NCBI RefSeq assembly: GCF_014650955.1
Contig: NZ_BMVY01000005.1
Coordinates: 124,001-188,000 of the forward strand
Source: Streptomyces tauricus
Lineage (GTDB): Bacteria; Actinomycetota; Actinomycetes; Streptomycetales; Streptomycetaceae
Direction: 5' to 3'
Length of the DNA: 64,000 nt
Part shown: positions 35,197 through 44,491 of the stretch, one piece after another
Position numbering within the stretch: position 1 is the first letter of the stretch
Layout of the letters: the number at the start of each line of letters is the position of its first letter
Notes under the pieces: generated by a model
Told to the model about the DNA's origin: nothing
Seen by the model: only the letters and a program-made list of their open reading frames with translations
The model's database searches: none
Program-made: the position numbers and the translations under genes

Positions 35197-36753
35197 TCAG
35201 CCCTCGGCGCCGGGCTCGCCGTTCGTGTTGCCACCGTCGTCCGCCGGTTCCGACTCCGTCGGCTCCTCCTCCGAAGGCGTCGGCTCCTCCTCCGTCTCCG
35301 AGGGCGTGGGGTCCTTGGTCGTGGGATCGGCCGAGGGCTTCGTCTCGGTGGGCGTGGGCGAGTAGCTCGGAGACGGCTCGTACGACGGCGTGTAGTCCGA
35401 GTTGCCGCCCGTGCTCGTGTCCTCGTCCGTCTGCTCGTCCGTCGGCTCGTCCGAGGTGTCCTCGCTCGGGGTGGTGTCCTTCTCGGTCTCCGAGGCGGTC
35501 GGCGTCGTCTTCGTGTCGCCCCCGCCGCCACCACCGCCGCCACCGCCGTTCATCGCCAGTGCCACTCCCGCCGCGATCGCTATCACCGCGAAGACGGCGA
35601 GGATCCACAGCTTGCCGCGGCCACTGCCGTGGTTGCCGTGACCCTCGAAGCCGCCGTCGTCGCCTCCGCCCCGGCCCGGGGGCAGGAGCGGTGAGGGGAT
35701 CTGGGCGGTGCCCGAGTCACCGGGGTGCGGCAGCCCGGCCGCGCCCGCGAGGCCCAGCGCCGGAGTGCTCATGCCCTCGTGCGCGGTCACCGGGCCGGTG
35801 TTCCAGGTGCCGGTGTGGCCGCCCTGGTCGTACAGCATCTGCAGCCCGTACTGGACGAGTCCGCGCATCTCCTCGGCGGTCTGGAACCGGTCGTCCGGCT
35901 CCTTCGCGAGGGAGCGCATGACCAGGCCGTCGAGCTCCGGCGGCACCGCGTCCGAGACCTCGGACGGGGGCACCGGAATGTCCTGGACGTGCTGGTAGAC
36001 CACCGACAGCGGCGTCTCGCCGGTGAACGGGGGCCGCAGCGCGAGGAGTTCGTAGAGCAGACAGCCCGTCGCGTACAGGTCGCTGCGGTGGTCGACCGCC
36101 TTGCCGAGCGCCTGCTCCGGAGACAGGTACTGGGGCGTGCCCATGACCATGCCGGTCTGGGTCATCGTCGACTGGGCGCCGTGCAGGGCGCGCGCGATGC
36201 CGAAGTCCATCACCTTCACCGCACCGGTGTCCGTGATGATCACGTTCGCGGGCTTGATGTCCCGGTGGACGATGCCGTGCTGGTGCGAGTAGGCGAGCGC
36301 TTCGAGCACACCGGAGACGATGATCAGCGCCTGCTCGGGCCCCGGGGCCTCGGCGTTGATCAGAAGGTCGCGGATCGTACGACCCTCGACCAGCTCCATC
36401 ACGATGTACGGGACGACCTGGTGGGGGAGGACGTCCTCGCCCGAGTCGTACACCGCCACCACCGCATGGTGGTTGAGGCCCGCGACCGACTGGGCCTCGC
36501 GTGTGAAGCGGGCCTTCGAGACCGGGTCCTCGGCCAGGTCGGAACGGAGCAGCTTGACCGCCACGGTCCGCCCCAGCCGGACATCCTCGGCCGCGAACAC
36601 CTCGGCCATACCACCCCGGCCGAGTCTGTGGGTGAGCCGATACCGGCCGTCCCCGACCAGTCCGCCGTTACCCCACAACTCCGGCGCATCTGACATACCG
36701 CCGCCAGTCGCCTCGGGGTCGGACGGGCCCTGAGCGCGCTGCTGCTGTGCCAT
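35197..36753 (-). CDS. Membrane Ser/Thr protein kinase without PASTA repeats
   Basis: 518 residues. The kinase domain (about 35-300) shows GRGGMAEVF, VAVKLL, HRDIKPANV and DFGIA. One transmembrane helix follows (near 385-405; LWILAVFAVIAIAAGVALAM). The outer ~110 residues are a Gly-rich knuckle and a Thr/Ser/Glu/Pro-rich stalk with no sensor domain. ATG 36753 gives the usual short N-terminal extension before the kinase. It is divergent from the second kinase. The stalk may bind the wall or be a phospho- or glyco-substrate. Confidence 0.93.
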   Translation of the reverse strand: MAQQQRAQGPSDPEATGGGMSDAPELWGNGGLVGDGRYRLTHRLGRGGMAEVFAAEDVRLGRTVAVKLLRSDLAEDPVSKARFTREAQSVAGLNHHAVVAVYDSGEDVLPHQVVPYIVMELVEGRTIRDLLINAEAPGPEQALIIVSGVLEALAYSHQHGIVHRDIKPANVIITDTGAVKVMDFGIARALHGAQSTMTQTGMVMGTPQYLSPEQALGKAVDHRSDLYATGCLLYELLALRPPFTGETPLSVVYQHVQDIPVPPSEVSDAVPPELDGLVMRSLAKEPDDRFQTAEEMRGLVQYGLQMLYDQGGHTGTWNTGPVTAHEGMSTPALGLAGAAGLPHPGDSGTAQIPSPLLPPGRGGGDDGGFEGHGNHGSGRGKLWILAVFAVIAIAAGVALAMNGGGGGGGGGGDTKTTPTASETEKDTTPSEDTSDEPTDEQTDEDTSTGGNSDYTPSYEPSPSYSPTPTETKPSADPTTKDPTPSETEEEPTPSEEEPTESEPADDGGNTNGEPGAEG

Positions 36754-37106
36754 CGGTCCTCGCCGTCGTTTCTGTCCGCACCGGTCGACGTAGTACGCGC
36801 GGTGGTTGTTACGGTCTCCGTCGGGCCACGCTACAGCCTCCACGCGAAACGCCGGTCCGTGATGGACCCGCTCGCGGAACCCGCGGCCGGTCCGCGGGTG
36901 CACATTGTGTGTACCGGCGGTACAGCACCTGTAACGCTTCCGCGACTCTTCTTTCGCGTACGGTCACGGAACGGGCACCGAGCTTGACGTGTCAGTGCCC
37001 TCCGGCAGACTTGGCCGGAATAACACCAGAGATCACCGGCCGCGGGAGCCACACCAGTCAACTTTCGCCCGCGTGACGGCGCACTGCCGATGGGGGACGC
37101 AGAAAG
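36754..37106. promoter_or_regulatory. Divergent promoter region of the two kinase genes
   Basis: 353 bases without a gene. A perfect palindrome GTACCG-1-CGGTAC (36911-36923) is the clearest operator candidate, near the middle. A-T-richer sequence at 36890-36960 is likely to contain the promoters. Confidence 0.5.
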
Positions 37107-38777
37107 ATGAGCGAGGACGGCGCACACGGCCGGTACGTGGGGCGATCGGTCGCCGGCGGGCGCTACCAGCTGCGCGACCTGCTCGGCGAGGGCGGCATGG
37201 CATCGGTGCACCTCGCCTACGACTCGGTGCTCGACCGGCAGGTCGCGATCAAGACACTGCACACCGATCTCGGCCGCGAGCAGGCCTTCCGCGAGCGTTT
37301 CCGCCGCGAGGCCCAGTCGGTGGCCAAGCTCACGCACACGAACATCGTCTCGGTCTTCGACACCGGCGAGGACACGCAGCTCGACGGCGGCTCCGGGGCG
37401 CCGACCCCGTACATCGTCATGGAGTACGTGGAGGGCCGGCCGCTCGGCTCGGTCCTCGACCAGGACGTCGCGCAGTACGGCGCCATGCCCGTCGACAAGG
37501 CGCTGAAGATCACAGCGGATGTGCTGGCCGCTCTGGAGATCAGCCACGAGATGGGGCTGGTCCACCGCGACATCAAGCCGGGCAACGTCATGATGACGAA
37601 GCGCGGTGTGGTCAAGGTGATGGACTTCGGCATCGCCCGAGCCATGCAGTCCGGTGTGACCTCGATGACCCAGACCGGCATGGTCGTCGGCACTCCGCAG
37701 TACCTCTCCCCCGAGCAGGCCCTCGGCCGCGGTGTCGACGCCCGCTCCGACCTGTACTCGGTCGGTATCATGCTCTTCCAACTGGTCACCGGGCGCCTGC
37801 CGTTCGACGCGGACTCGCCGCTGGCCATCGCGTACGCGCACGTCCAGGAGACGCCCGTCGCGGCCTCCTCGGTCAACCGCTCGCTGCCGCCGGCCGTGGA
37901 CGCGCTGATCGCCCGCGCGCTGAAGAAGAACCCGAACGAGCGTTTCGTCAACGCCGAGTCGATGCGTGACGAGTGCCTGCGCGTGGCCCAGTCCGTCCAG
38001 GCCGTGCCCCCGAGCATCGTGCCGGGCGTGCAGACGTCCAGCGGAGCCGGTGTGGCCTCGGCGGTGTTCCCGCCGGTCGACCATTCCGCGCAGGCGCCGC
38101 AGGGCAACGTACAGACGCCGTACCAGCCGGGCTCCTACGGACCGCCGACGCCCGCGCCGACCCCGGCACCGAATCCCGCGCACGCCCCCACCCCCTCGTA
38201 CGGCTATCCGTCGCAGGGGGGCTACCAGCCGACGCCCCAGACCTCCGCGTACGCCCCGCAGCAGGGTCTGACGACCCCGCCGCCGTACACGATGTCGCCC
38301 CAGTCCGCGGGCGCACCCGGCGGCGGCCGCAAGAGCAACATGCCGGTGATCGTGGGCTCGATCGTCGTCGCGCTCCTCGCCGTCGGCGGGCTGATCGCCG
38401 CTCTGACGATGGGCGGCGGGGACGACGACAAGAAGACGGACGCCGCCAACAGCGCGCGTGCCTCGGCTTCCGAGGAGGTGTCGGGGCACAAGGGCCCCGA
38501 CACCACGAAGAAGATCGACGCGACCGAGTGCACCGAGCCCGACGAGTCGTACAACGACGAGGACAAGATCAAGGTCCCGGACTTCAAGTTCAAGAACATC
38601 GAGTCCGTGAAGGCGTGCTTCCAGGCGGCGGGCTGGCAGTACGAGACCAAGACGGTGGACGAGAACGCCTACGGCGAGGGCACGGTCATGACCCAGATCC
38701 CCGAGGCTGAGTCGGACGTCGACCCCAAGAGCATGCCCAAGATCCAGCTCTATGTGTCGACGGGCAACCCCGCCTGA
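37107..38777 (+). CDS. Membrane Ser/Thr protein kinase with one PASTA repeat
   Basis: 556 residues. Kinase domain (about 15-280; GEGGMASVHLAY, VAIKTL, HRDIKPGN, DFGIA), a Pro/Tyr/Gln-rich linker, one transmembrane helix (near 412-435), and a single extracellular PASTA module at the end (IKVPDFKFKNIESVKACFQ, then VMTQIPEAESDVDP). PASTA modules bind muropeptides or lipid II in related PknB kinases. Having one module rather than four distinguishes it from the classical PknB next to the division cluster. A terminator follows. Confidence 0.94.
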   Translation: MSEDGAHGRYVGRSVAGGRYQLRDLLGEGGMASVHLAYDSVLDRQVAIKTLHTDLGREQAFRERFRREAQSVAKLTHTNIVSVFDTGEDTQLDGGSGAPTPYIVMEYVEGRPLGSVLDQDVAQYGAMPVDKALKITADVLAALEISHEMGLVHRDIKPGNVMMTKRGVVKVMDFGIARAMQSGVTSMTQTGMVVGTPQYLSPEQALGRGVDARSDLYSVGIMLFQLVTGRLPFDADSPLAIAYAHVQETPVAASSVNRSLPPAVDALIARALKKNPNERFVNAESMRDECLRVAQSVQAVPPSIVPGVQTSSGAGVASAVFPPVDHSAQAPQGNVQTPYQPGSYGPPTPAPTPAPNPAHAPTPSYGYPSQGGYQPTPQTSAYAPQQGLTTPPPYTMSPQSAGAPGGGRKSNMPVIVGSIVVALLAVGGLIAALTMGGGDDDKKTDAANSARASASEEVSGHKGPDTTKKIDATECTEPDESYNDEDKIKVPDFKFKNIESVKACFQAAGWQYETKTVDENAYGEGTVMTQIPEAESDVDPKSMPKIQLYVSTGNPA

Positions 38778-38827
38778 TCCGTCCCCTCGCGAGGCAGCGA
38801 GACAGCGAGGCAGCGTGAGAAGGCATG

Positions 38828-38860
38828 AAAGGGGCCCGGCATCTCTGCCGGGCCCCTTTT
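38828..38860 (+). terminator. Terminator after the PASTA kinase gene
   Basis: 14-bp stem (38828-38841 with 38846-38859), loop tctc, ending in a T-run. It may also serve the convergent proteasome activator gene. Confidence 0.9.
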
Positions 38861-38914
38861 CACCTGCCCAAATGACCTATGCCCACATGACCTATGACCG
38901 CATGACCGCTCGGC

Positions 38915-39457
38915 CTACAGGTACGGACCGCCCGAACGGCCGCCCGCCCGCGGGTCCACGAGCTCTTCCTCGCCGCCCGCACCCGGCGGCAACGCCCGGC
39001 GCATCTGCTCCAACTGGGCCCTGGCCGCCATCTGCTGGGCGAACAGGGTGGTCTGGATCCCGTGGAAGAGACCCTCCAGCCAGCCCACCAACTGAGCCTG
39101 CGCGATCCGCAGTTCGGCGTCGGAAGGGATACCGTCGTCCGTGAACGGCAGGGAGAGCCGCTCCAGTTCATCGACGAGGTCGGGAGCGAGCCCGTCCTCC
39201 AGCTCCTTCACCGAGCTGGCGTGGATCTCCTTGAGCCGTACCCGGCTCGCCTCGTCCAAGGGTGCCGCACGCACCTCCTCCAGCAGCTGCTTGATCATGC
39301 TCCCGATGCGCATGACCTTGGCCGGCTGTTCCACCATCTCCGTCACCGGGACCTCACGGGAGTCCTCGTCTCCACCGCCGCCGAGAGCCATCCCGTCCTG
39401 GCCTACGACCAGGATCTGGGGGTTCTCCGGCGACCTCTCGTTCCTCGGCATCTCCAT
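38915..39457 (-). CDS. bpa: Bacterial proteasome activator (Bpa/PafE)
   Basis: 180 residues. The helical DUF2587 core (VMRIGSMIKQLLEEVRAAPLDEASR, then LSLPFTDDGIPSDAELRIAQAQLVGWLEGLFHGIQ) forms a dodecameric ring in Mycobacterium. The C-terminus GGPYL corresponds to the GQYL tail that docks into the 20S proteasome and opens its gate without ATP. The 20S and Pup genes are not in this window. ATG 39457 is preferred; GTG 39475 would add six residues. Confidence 0.92.
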   Translation of the reverse strand: MEMPRNERSPENPQILVVGQDGMALGGGGDEDSREVPVTEMVEQPAKVMRIGSMIKQLLEEVRAAPLDEASRVRLKEIHASSVKELEDGLAPDLVDELERLSLPFTDDGIPSDAELRIAQAQLVGWLEGLFHGIQTTLFAQQMAARAQLEQMRRALPPGAGGEEELVDPRAGGRSGGPYL

Positions 39458-39543
39458 GCCGCCATTCTCTCGCACTCACACACGTCACCAGCGTGGTGCC
39501 CCCTCCAGAGCGTGATCCACCCTGTACGAACGGGCGCTCCGCG

Positions 39544-40119
39544 TCAGGCGGGCGGTGCCGGCGGGGGCGGCGGCTCCGTGGCGGCCGCCTCCGCGAGTCG
39601 CAGCAGCCGGGCCTCGCAGTGGTCCAGCCAGCGGATCTCGGCCTCCGCACGGAAGATCAGATGCTCCAGGACGAACAGCCGGGCCACCTCGTCCCGGTGC
39701 GCGGGCGCCTCCGCCAGGGCCCGGGCCCTGAGCCGGGTGTACGTGTGCATGGCCTCCGAGAGATACCGCCGCTGCCCCTCCACGATCGCCCGGATGTCGG
39801 CCCCCGGCGCCCCGACCGCCACGGCCAGCTTGATCGCCAGTTCGTCGCGCGGCAGGTTCGAGCGCTCCACGGGACGGAGGAACCAGGACCGCAGCTCGGC
39901 CCGCCCGGCGTCCGTCAGCGCGTACAGCACGTGTCCCGCCTCGTCCGCGCCCTGCTGTACGACCAGGCCGTCCCGTTCCAGCCGGGCGAGGGTCGTGTAG
40001 ACCTGGCCGATGTTCAGCGGCCAGGTCGAGCCGGTGCGCGCCTCGAACTCGGTGCGCAGCCGTGAGCCGTAGCGGGGACCGCGCTCCAGGAGCGCCAGCA
40101 GGCCATGGCGTATCGACAT
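39544..40119 (-). CDS. PadR family repressor
   Basis: 191 residues. Winged helix at about 1-80 (YGSRLRTEFEARTGSTWPLNIGQVYTTLARLERDGLV) and a C-terminal helical dimer domain, then a Pro/Ala tail. A palindrome lies 9 bases ahead of its ATG, which suggests autoregulation. The next gene on the other strand may be under the same control. Confidence 0.92.
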   Translation of the reverse strand: MSIRHGLLALLERGPRYGSRLRTEFEARTGSTWPLNIGQVYTTLARLERDGLVVQQGADEAGHVLYALTDAGRAELRSWFLRPVERSNLPRDELAIKLAVAVGAPGADIRAIVEGQRRYLSEAMHTYTRLRARALAEAPAHRDEVARLFVLEHLIFRAEAEIRWLDHCEARLLRLAEAAATEPPPPPAPPA

Positions 40120-40127
40120 ACCGGATC

Positions 40128-40140
40128 TGTACCCCGTACA
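40128..40140. promoter_or_regulatory. Palindrome TGTAC-3-GTACA upstream of the PadR gene
   Basis: Perfect 5-bp arms, 9 bases from the PadR start. PadR proteins often bind sites of this TGTA...TACA type. Confidence 0.65.
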
Positions 40141-40278
40141 CCTGTGCCCGCCACGGCTGTCACCGAGTGTGACCGGGCGTCCGGTCTCCGGATGCCGGTG
40201 CGGACACCCCGTGTGAGGCTGAAGCCGCTGATCTTGGATCCTCCGTACCGTCCTCCGTACCGGGAGGGGGTCACCGAC

Positions 40279-40677
40279 GTGACTCCATGGCTTCGCACCC
40301 TTCGCGTGACCGGCCTGCTGCTGCCTCTGCTGGCGGGCCCCGCGTTCACGCCGTACGCCGCCGCGTACGAGCCCGTCCCCGCCCCCGCCGAGTCACGGGC
40401 CGGCAGCCGCGCGGGAGAGGGCCGCGAGCGGCCCGGGCGGGAGGCGCCGCCGACTCACCCGGACAGCGCAGAGACCCAGGAGGCTTCGATCGCACCCGAA
40501 GCCCCCCTCAACACCGCTCCGCCATCCGCCCGCCCCCTCGACGCCCACGAGGCGGCCGACCGCCCGGTACACCCCCCGGAACCGGCCCTCAAGGTCCTCC
40601 CCCTGGGCACAGGCCTGGTCCTCATCGGCCTGGGCCTGGGCCTGGCATTCCTGTCCCTGAAAACCCGCAGACCCTGA
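40279..40677 (+). CDS. Small exported, membrane-anchored protein
   Basis: 132 residues from a GTG with GGGAGGGGG 8 bases ahead. A signal-peptide-like N-terminus (LRTLRVTGLLLPLLAGPAF), a Pro/Glu/Ala-rich middle, and one C-terminal membrane helix followed by KTRRP. The stretch LPLGTG before the helix resembles, but is not, a sortase LPxTG signal. Function is unknown. Confidence 0.7.
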   Translation: MTPWLRTLRVTGLLLPLLAGPAFTPYAAAYEPVPAPAESRAGSRAGEGRERPGREAPPTHPDSAETQEASIAPEAPLNTAPPSARPLDAHEAADRPVHPPEPALKVLPLGTGLVLIGLGLGLAFLSLKTRRP

Positions 40678-40990
40678 GGCTCCTAGACCCGCGAAGAACA
40701 CCGCAACACGCCCCCGCCGTCCGGGGACACGGAGAACGGCGCACACACGACCCACCGCCTTCAGGGGCGCGGGGAACGGCGCAAAAGAACGCCTCTATCC
40801 GGGACGCCAGGCAACCACACACACGCCCCACCGCTTTTAGGGGCGCGGGGAACGGCGCAAAGGACGCCTCTATCCGGAGCGCCAGGCAACCGCAGCCACA
40901 CGCCCCACCGCCTTCAGGGGCGCGGGGAACGGCGCAACAAGCCCTCACGGGCCGCACCCGACAACGCGCCCCCGCCCCCGGCCCCCGGCC
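40678..40990. other. Gene-free stretch with long tandem repeats
   Basis: 313 bases between the small exported protein and the oxidoreductase stop. Almost all of it is the 76-bp array listed separately; the ends are C-rich sequence. No gene is supported. Confidence 0.8.
40752..40940. repeat. 76-77-bp tandem repeat, two full copies and a partial third
   Basis: The aggggcgcggggaacggcgc core recurs at 40763, 40839 and 40916. Between cores, gacgcctctatccgg and cgccaggcaacc are also repeated, so the whole 76-base block was duplicated, not just the core. Confidence 0.9.
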
Positions 40991-41971
40991 TCAGGGAAGC
41001 GTGAGCAACACCTTCCCGATATGGCTGCTCTCCTCCAACACCCGATGCGCCGCCCCGGCCTCCCGCATCGGCAGCTCCTGATGAACGATCGGCCGCACAT
41101 GCCCACCCGCGATCAACGGCCACACATGCTCCCGTACGGCCGCGACGATCGCCGCCTTCTCCCCACCGGGCCGAGCCCGAAGCGAGGTCGCGGTCACCGC
41201 CCCCCGCTTACCGAGCAGCGCCCCGATGTTCAGCTCCCCCTTGGCCCCGCCCTGCATCCCGATGATCGCGAGACGCCCGTTGGCGGCCAGAGCGGTGACA
41301 TTGCGGTCGAGATACTTCGCACCCATGTTGTCGAGGATCACGTCGGCCCCCGCCCCGCCGGTAGCCGCCTTGATCTCCTCGACGAAGTCCTGCTCGCGGT
41401 AGTTGATGAGCACGTCCGCACCCAGTTCCGCGCAGAAGTCCAGCTTCGCCTTGCTGCCGGCGGTGACGGCGACCTTCGCCCCGACGGCCTTGGCCAGCTG
41501 GATCGCCATCGTGCCGATCCCGCTCGATCCGCCGTGCACCAGCAGCGTCTCGCCGGGGCGCAGGTGGGAGATCATGAAGACGTTGGACCACACCGTGCAG
41601 GACACCTCGGGCAGCGCGGCCGCCTTGTCGAGGTCGACGCCCTCGGGCACGGGCAGCAGCTGCCCGGCCGGGACGACCACCTTCTCGGCGTACCCGCCGC
41701 CCGCGAGCAGCGCGCACACCTCGTCCCCCACGTTCCACCCCGAGGTACCGGGCCCGAGCGCGGCCACCCGCCCGGAGCATTCGAGCCCGGGGTACGGGGA
41801 CGCGCCGGGCGGTGGGTCGTAGAAGCCCTGCCGCTGCAGCAGATCCGCGCGGTTGACCGCGCTCGCCACCACCTCGACCAGCACTTCGCCCTCGCCGGGC
41901 ACGGGGTCCGGGACCTCGTCCCACACCAGCGCCTCGGGCCCACCAGGTTCAGGAATCGTGATCGCTCGCAT
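40991..41971 (-). CDS. NAD(P)H quinone oxidoreductase (PIG3-like, medium-chain reductase)
   Basis: 326 residues, MDR fold. It has an N-terminal GroES-like domain (EVVASAVNRADLLQRQGFYDPPPGASPYPGLE) and a Rossmann domain with GGSSGIGTMAIQLAKAVGA for NADPH. No structural or catalytic zinc Cys cluster is present, which fits quinone reductases. It is a single gene. Confidence 0.92.
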   Translation of the reverse strand: MRAITIPEPGGPEALVWDEVPDPVPGEGEVLVEVVASAVNRADLLQRQGFYDPPPGASPYPGLECSGRVAALGPGTSGWNVGDEVCALLAGGGYAEKVVVPAGQLLPVPEGVDLDKAAALPEVSCTVWSNVFMISHLRPGETLLVHGGSSGIGTMAIQLAKAVGAKVAVTAGSKAKLDFCAELGADVLINYREQDFVEEIKAATGGAGADVILDNMGAKYLDRNVTALAANGRLAIIGMQGGAKGELNIGALLGKRGAVTATSLRARPGGEKAAIVAAVREHVWPLIAGGHVRPIVHQELPMREAGAAHRVLEESSHIGKVLLTLP

Positions 41972-42029
41972 GCGGGCGAGGCTACTCCCGACAGCCCGTC
42001 ACGTGGTGATTCAGCCCGCCGCGTGGGGT

Positions 42030-43136
42030 TCAGTCCTGCGGCAGCGGCCTCATGTCCGGTGCGATCTGGCTGTGCGCGCTGACCCGCACGATGGTGATCA
42101 GGCGGTCCGTCAACTGCAGCTTCCCGATGGCCGGATCGTCGTAGCCGAGCACCCGATGCCCCCGTACGACACTCACCACCAGGTCCTCGATCTCGCGTAC
42201 CCCCTTGCCGACCTCGGCCTTTATGACAGGTCGCTCGGTCATGTCGAGCCCGCTGCCCTGCTGGATGAGGTCCTCCATGACCATGCCCGCGCTGGGGCTG
42301 AGCACGGAGAGGCCGAGAAGGCGGCCGGCGGCGCTCGCGCTGGTGATGACGGCGTCGGCGCCGGACTGCTTCAGCAGGGGCGCGTTCTCCTCCTCCCGCA
42401 CGGCGGCCACGATCTTCGCCTTGCGGTTGAGCTGCCGGGCCGTCAGCGTGACGAGCACGGCGGTGTCGTCGCGCTGCGTCGCGATGATGATCTGGCGGGC
42501 CCGCTGCACCTCGGCCCGGATCAGTACGTCACTGCGCGTGGCATCGCCGACCACCCCCGCGTACCCGTCCGCCGTCGCCGCGTCGATCACCTTGGAGCTG
42601 GGGTCGACGACCACGACCTGCTCCTTCTTCAGCCCGGTCGCGCACACGGTCTGGATCGCCGAGCGGCCCTTCGTGCCGAACCCGATGACAACGGTGTGCT
42701 CCCGCAAGGCGGTCCTCCAGCGGTTCAGTCGCCACTCCTCACGAGTCCGTTCGGTGAGGACTTCGAGAGTGGTGCCGACCAGGATGATCAGGAAGAGCAC
42801 GCGCAGAGGCGTGATCAGGAAGATGTTGGTGAGACGGGCGCCGTCACTGACCGGGGTGATGTCGCCGTATCCGGTGGTGGAGAGCGTGACGGTCGCGTAG
42901 TAGAAGGCGTCGAGCAGATCGACCGACTTGTCGGAGTTGTCGGTGTAGCCGTCGCGGTCGAGATAGACGATGAAGGCCGTGCCGACCAGGACCAGCAGCG
43001 CCATGAGGACGCGTTTGGTGACCTGGAGGATGGGGCGTTCCACCCGCTGGCGGGGCAGCTTCACCCGGTGGGTGACAAGGCGTTCGTCCGCCTGGCGCGC
43101 GATCGCGTCGTGGCCCGGAAGTTTCACGTGAAACAC
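42030..43136 (-). CDS. Potassium channel with RCK/TrkA regulatory domain
   Basis: 368 residues from GTG 43136. First membrane helix at about 42-60, pore loop with the K+ filter TTGYGD (87-92), second helix at about 105-128, then an RCK nucleotide-binding domain (VVIGFGTKGRSAIQTV) and a TrkA-C domain. This is the MthK-like layout. Its first codons (VFHVK) and the end of moeA lie inside a parS site, a 13-base overlap. A second GTG at 43127 is also possible. Confidence 0.93.
   Translation of the reverse strand: MFHVKLPGHDAIARQADERLVTHRVKLPRQRVERPILQVTKRVLMALLVLVGTAFIVYLDRDGYTDNSDKSVDLLDAFYYATVTLSTTGYGDITPVSDGARLTNIFLITPLRVLFLIILVGTTLEVLTERTREEWRLNRWRTALREHTVVIGFGTKGRSAIQTVCATGLKKEQVVVVDPSSKVIDAATADGYAGVVGDATRSDVLIRAEVQRARQIIIATQRDDTAVLVTLTARQLNRKAKIVAAVREEENAPLLKQSGADAVITSASAAGRLLGLSVLSPSAGMVMEDLIQQGSGLDMTERPVIKAEVGKGVREIEDLVVSVVRGHRVLGYDDPAIGKLQLTDRLITIVRVSAHSQIAPDMRPLPQD
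43120..43135. other. parS site within the moeA/channel gene overlap
   Basis: AGTTTCACGTGAAACA matches the parS consensus at 15 of 16 positions, with the full 14-base core intact. It is coding on both genes: it forms the end of moeA and the start of the channel gene. Confidence 0.92.
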
Positions 43137-44491
43137 ACCTCGATCCCGGCCATGGCCCAGGGCAGGTCGAGGATCTCAAGTTCCTGACCCGCCCGCGCAC
43201 CGCCCGGCGGCACGACCGCGAGCGCGTCGGCCACGGCGATACCCCGCAGCATGGCCGGCCCGTTGTAGTGCAGCGGCACGGCCCGGTCCCCGCGCAGCAC
43301 GACAGGGATCAGCCGGGTGTCGTACGGGTGGCCGTGCACGCGGTCCTGAAGGGGCAGCGTGTACGACTCCGGGGCCCCGCGGCCCGCGAGGGTACGCAGC
43401 AAGGGCTCGGCGAGCGTGAGGAGGCCGGAGACGGCGGCGAGCGGATTGCCCGGCAGCCCGACGAGGTGCTGGTTCTCCTTGAGGCGCGCCAGCAGCATCG
43501 GGTGGCCGGGGCGCACCTCGACGCCGTCCACCAGGAGTTCGGCGCCGAGACGGCGCAGGATCGGGTGGACGTGGTCCACGGGACCTGCGGCGGTGCCCCC
43601 GGTCGTGACGATCAGGTCCGCGTCGGAGTTCTTGAGGGCCTTGCGCAGGGCTTCGGCGTCGTCGCCGAGCCGGCGCACCGCGATGACCTCCGCGCCGAGC
43701 GCGCGCAGCCAGGGCGGCAGCATCGGGCCGAGCGCGTCCCGGATCAGCCCGTCGTGCGGCAGTCCCTCGGTGAGCAACTCGTCGCCGAGGACCAGGACTT
43801 CCGCGCGCGGCCGGGGGAGGGCGGCGACGGTGTCGTACCCGGCGGCGGCCGCGAGCCCGAGCACGGCCGGGGTGACCAGCGTGCCGGGCGGCAGCAGAGG
43901 GTCGCCGGAGCGGCACTCCTGGCCGCGGGGCCGGATGTCCTGCCCGTGCACGACGTCCCGTGTCGCGTACAGCCGCTCCTTCTCGTCGGTGCGGCCGTGC
44001 TCACTGCGGATCACGGCGGAGGCGTCCTGGGGGATCCGGGCGCCGGTGGCGATCCGGACCGCCTCGCCGTCGGTGAGCCGCTGGGGCTCGTTCTGACCCG
44101 CGAGCACTCCCTCGGCCCGCACGTCCCACGGGCCGGGACCGGCGACCGCCCAGCCGTCCATCGCGGACGTGTCGAAGGACGGGAGGTCCGAGAGCGCGGC
44201 GAGCGGGGCGGCGAGGACGAGGCCCAGCGCGGCGTCCAGTGTGACGGAGACGGAGGTGTCCGGGCGGCGAGGGGCCCGCCCGGCGAGGGCGCGGGCCCGC
44301 TGCCAGGGCGTGGCGGTGTGGTGCTCGGCCGGGTCCTTGCCGCTCCCGGTCCCCGGGGCCGGTGCGGGCACCGGACGGGAAGGTCCGGTGGATCCGGAGT
44401 CGTCGGCCACCGGGGCACCGCCTTCCTTGACCAGGGCCAGGGCCTCCTCGACGTCGAAGTCGACCTCCTCGTACTGCCCCGAGGCGGTCAT
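43124..44491 (-). CDS. moeA: Molybdopterin molybdenumtransferase
   Basis: 455 residues. MoeA domains are recognisable: SDLPSFDTSAMDGWAV near 107-122, IATGARIPQDASAVI, and the MoCF-binding part with LVLGDELL and VTTGGTAAGPVDHVHPIL. The N-terminal ~60 residues are an acidic and Pro/Gly-rich extension. It inserts molybdenum into the pterin cofactor. The ATG overlaps the stop of the mobA-like gene (ATGA). Confidence 0.95.
   Translation of the reverse strand: MTASGQYEEVDFDVEEALALVKEGGAPVADDSGSTGPSRPVPAPAPGTGSGKDPAEHHTATPWQRARALAGRAPRRPDTSVSVTLDAALGLVLAAPLAALSDLPSFDTSAMDGWAVAGPGPWDVRAEGVLAGQNEPQRLTDGEAVRIATGARIPQDASAVIRSEHGRTDEKERLYATRDVVHGQDIRPRGQECRSGDPLLPPGTLVTPAVLGLAAAAGYDTVAALPRPRAEVLVLGDELLTEGLPHDGLIRDALGPMLPPWLRALGAEVIAVRRLGDDAEALRKALKNSDADLIVTTGGTAAGPVDHVHPILRRLGAELLVDGVEVRPGHPMLLARLKENQHLVGLPGNPLAAVSGLLTLAEPLLRTLAGRGAPESYTLPLQDRVHGHPYDTRLIPVVLRGDRAVPLHYNGPAMLRGIAVADALAVVPPGGARAGQELEILDLPWAMAGIEVCFT

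Noticed and set aside
40279..40677. Sortase-anchored wall protein
   Set aside because: The sequence reads LPLGTG and not LPxTG, and the tail after the helix is only a few residues; a plain membrane anchor is more likely.
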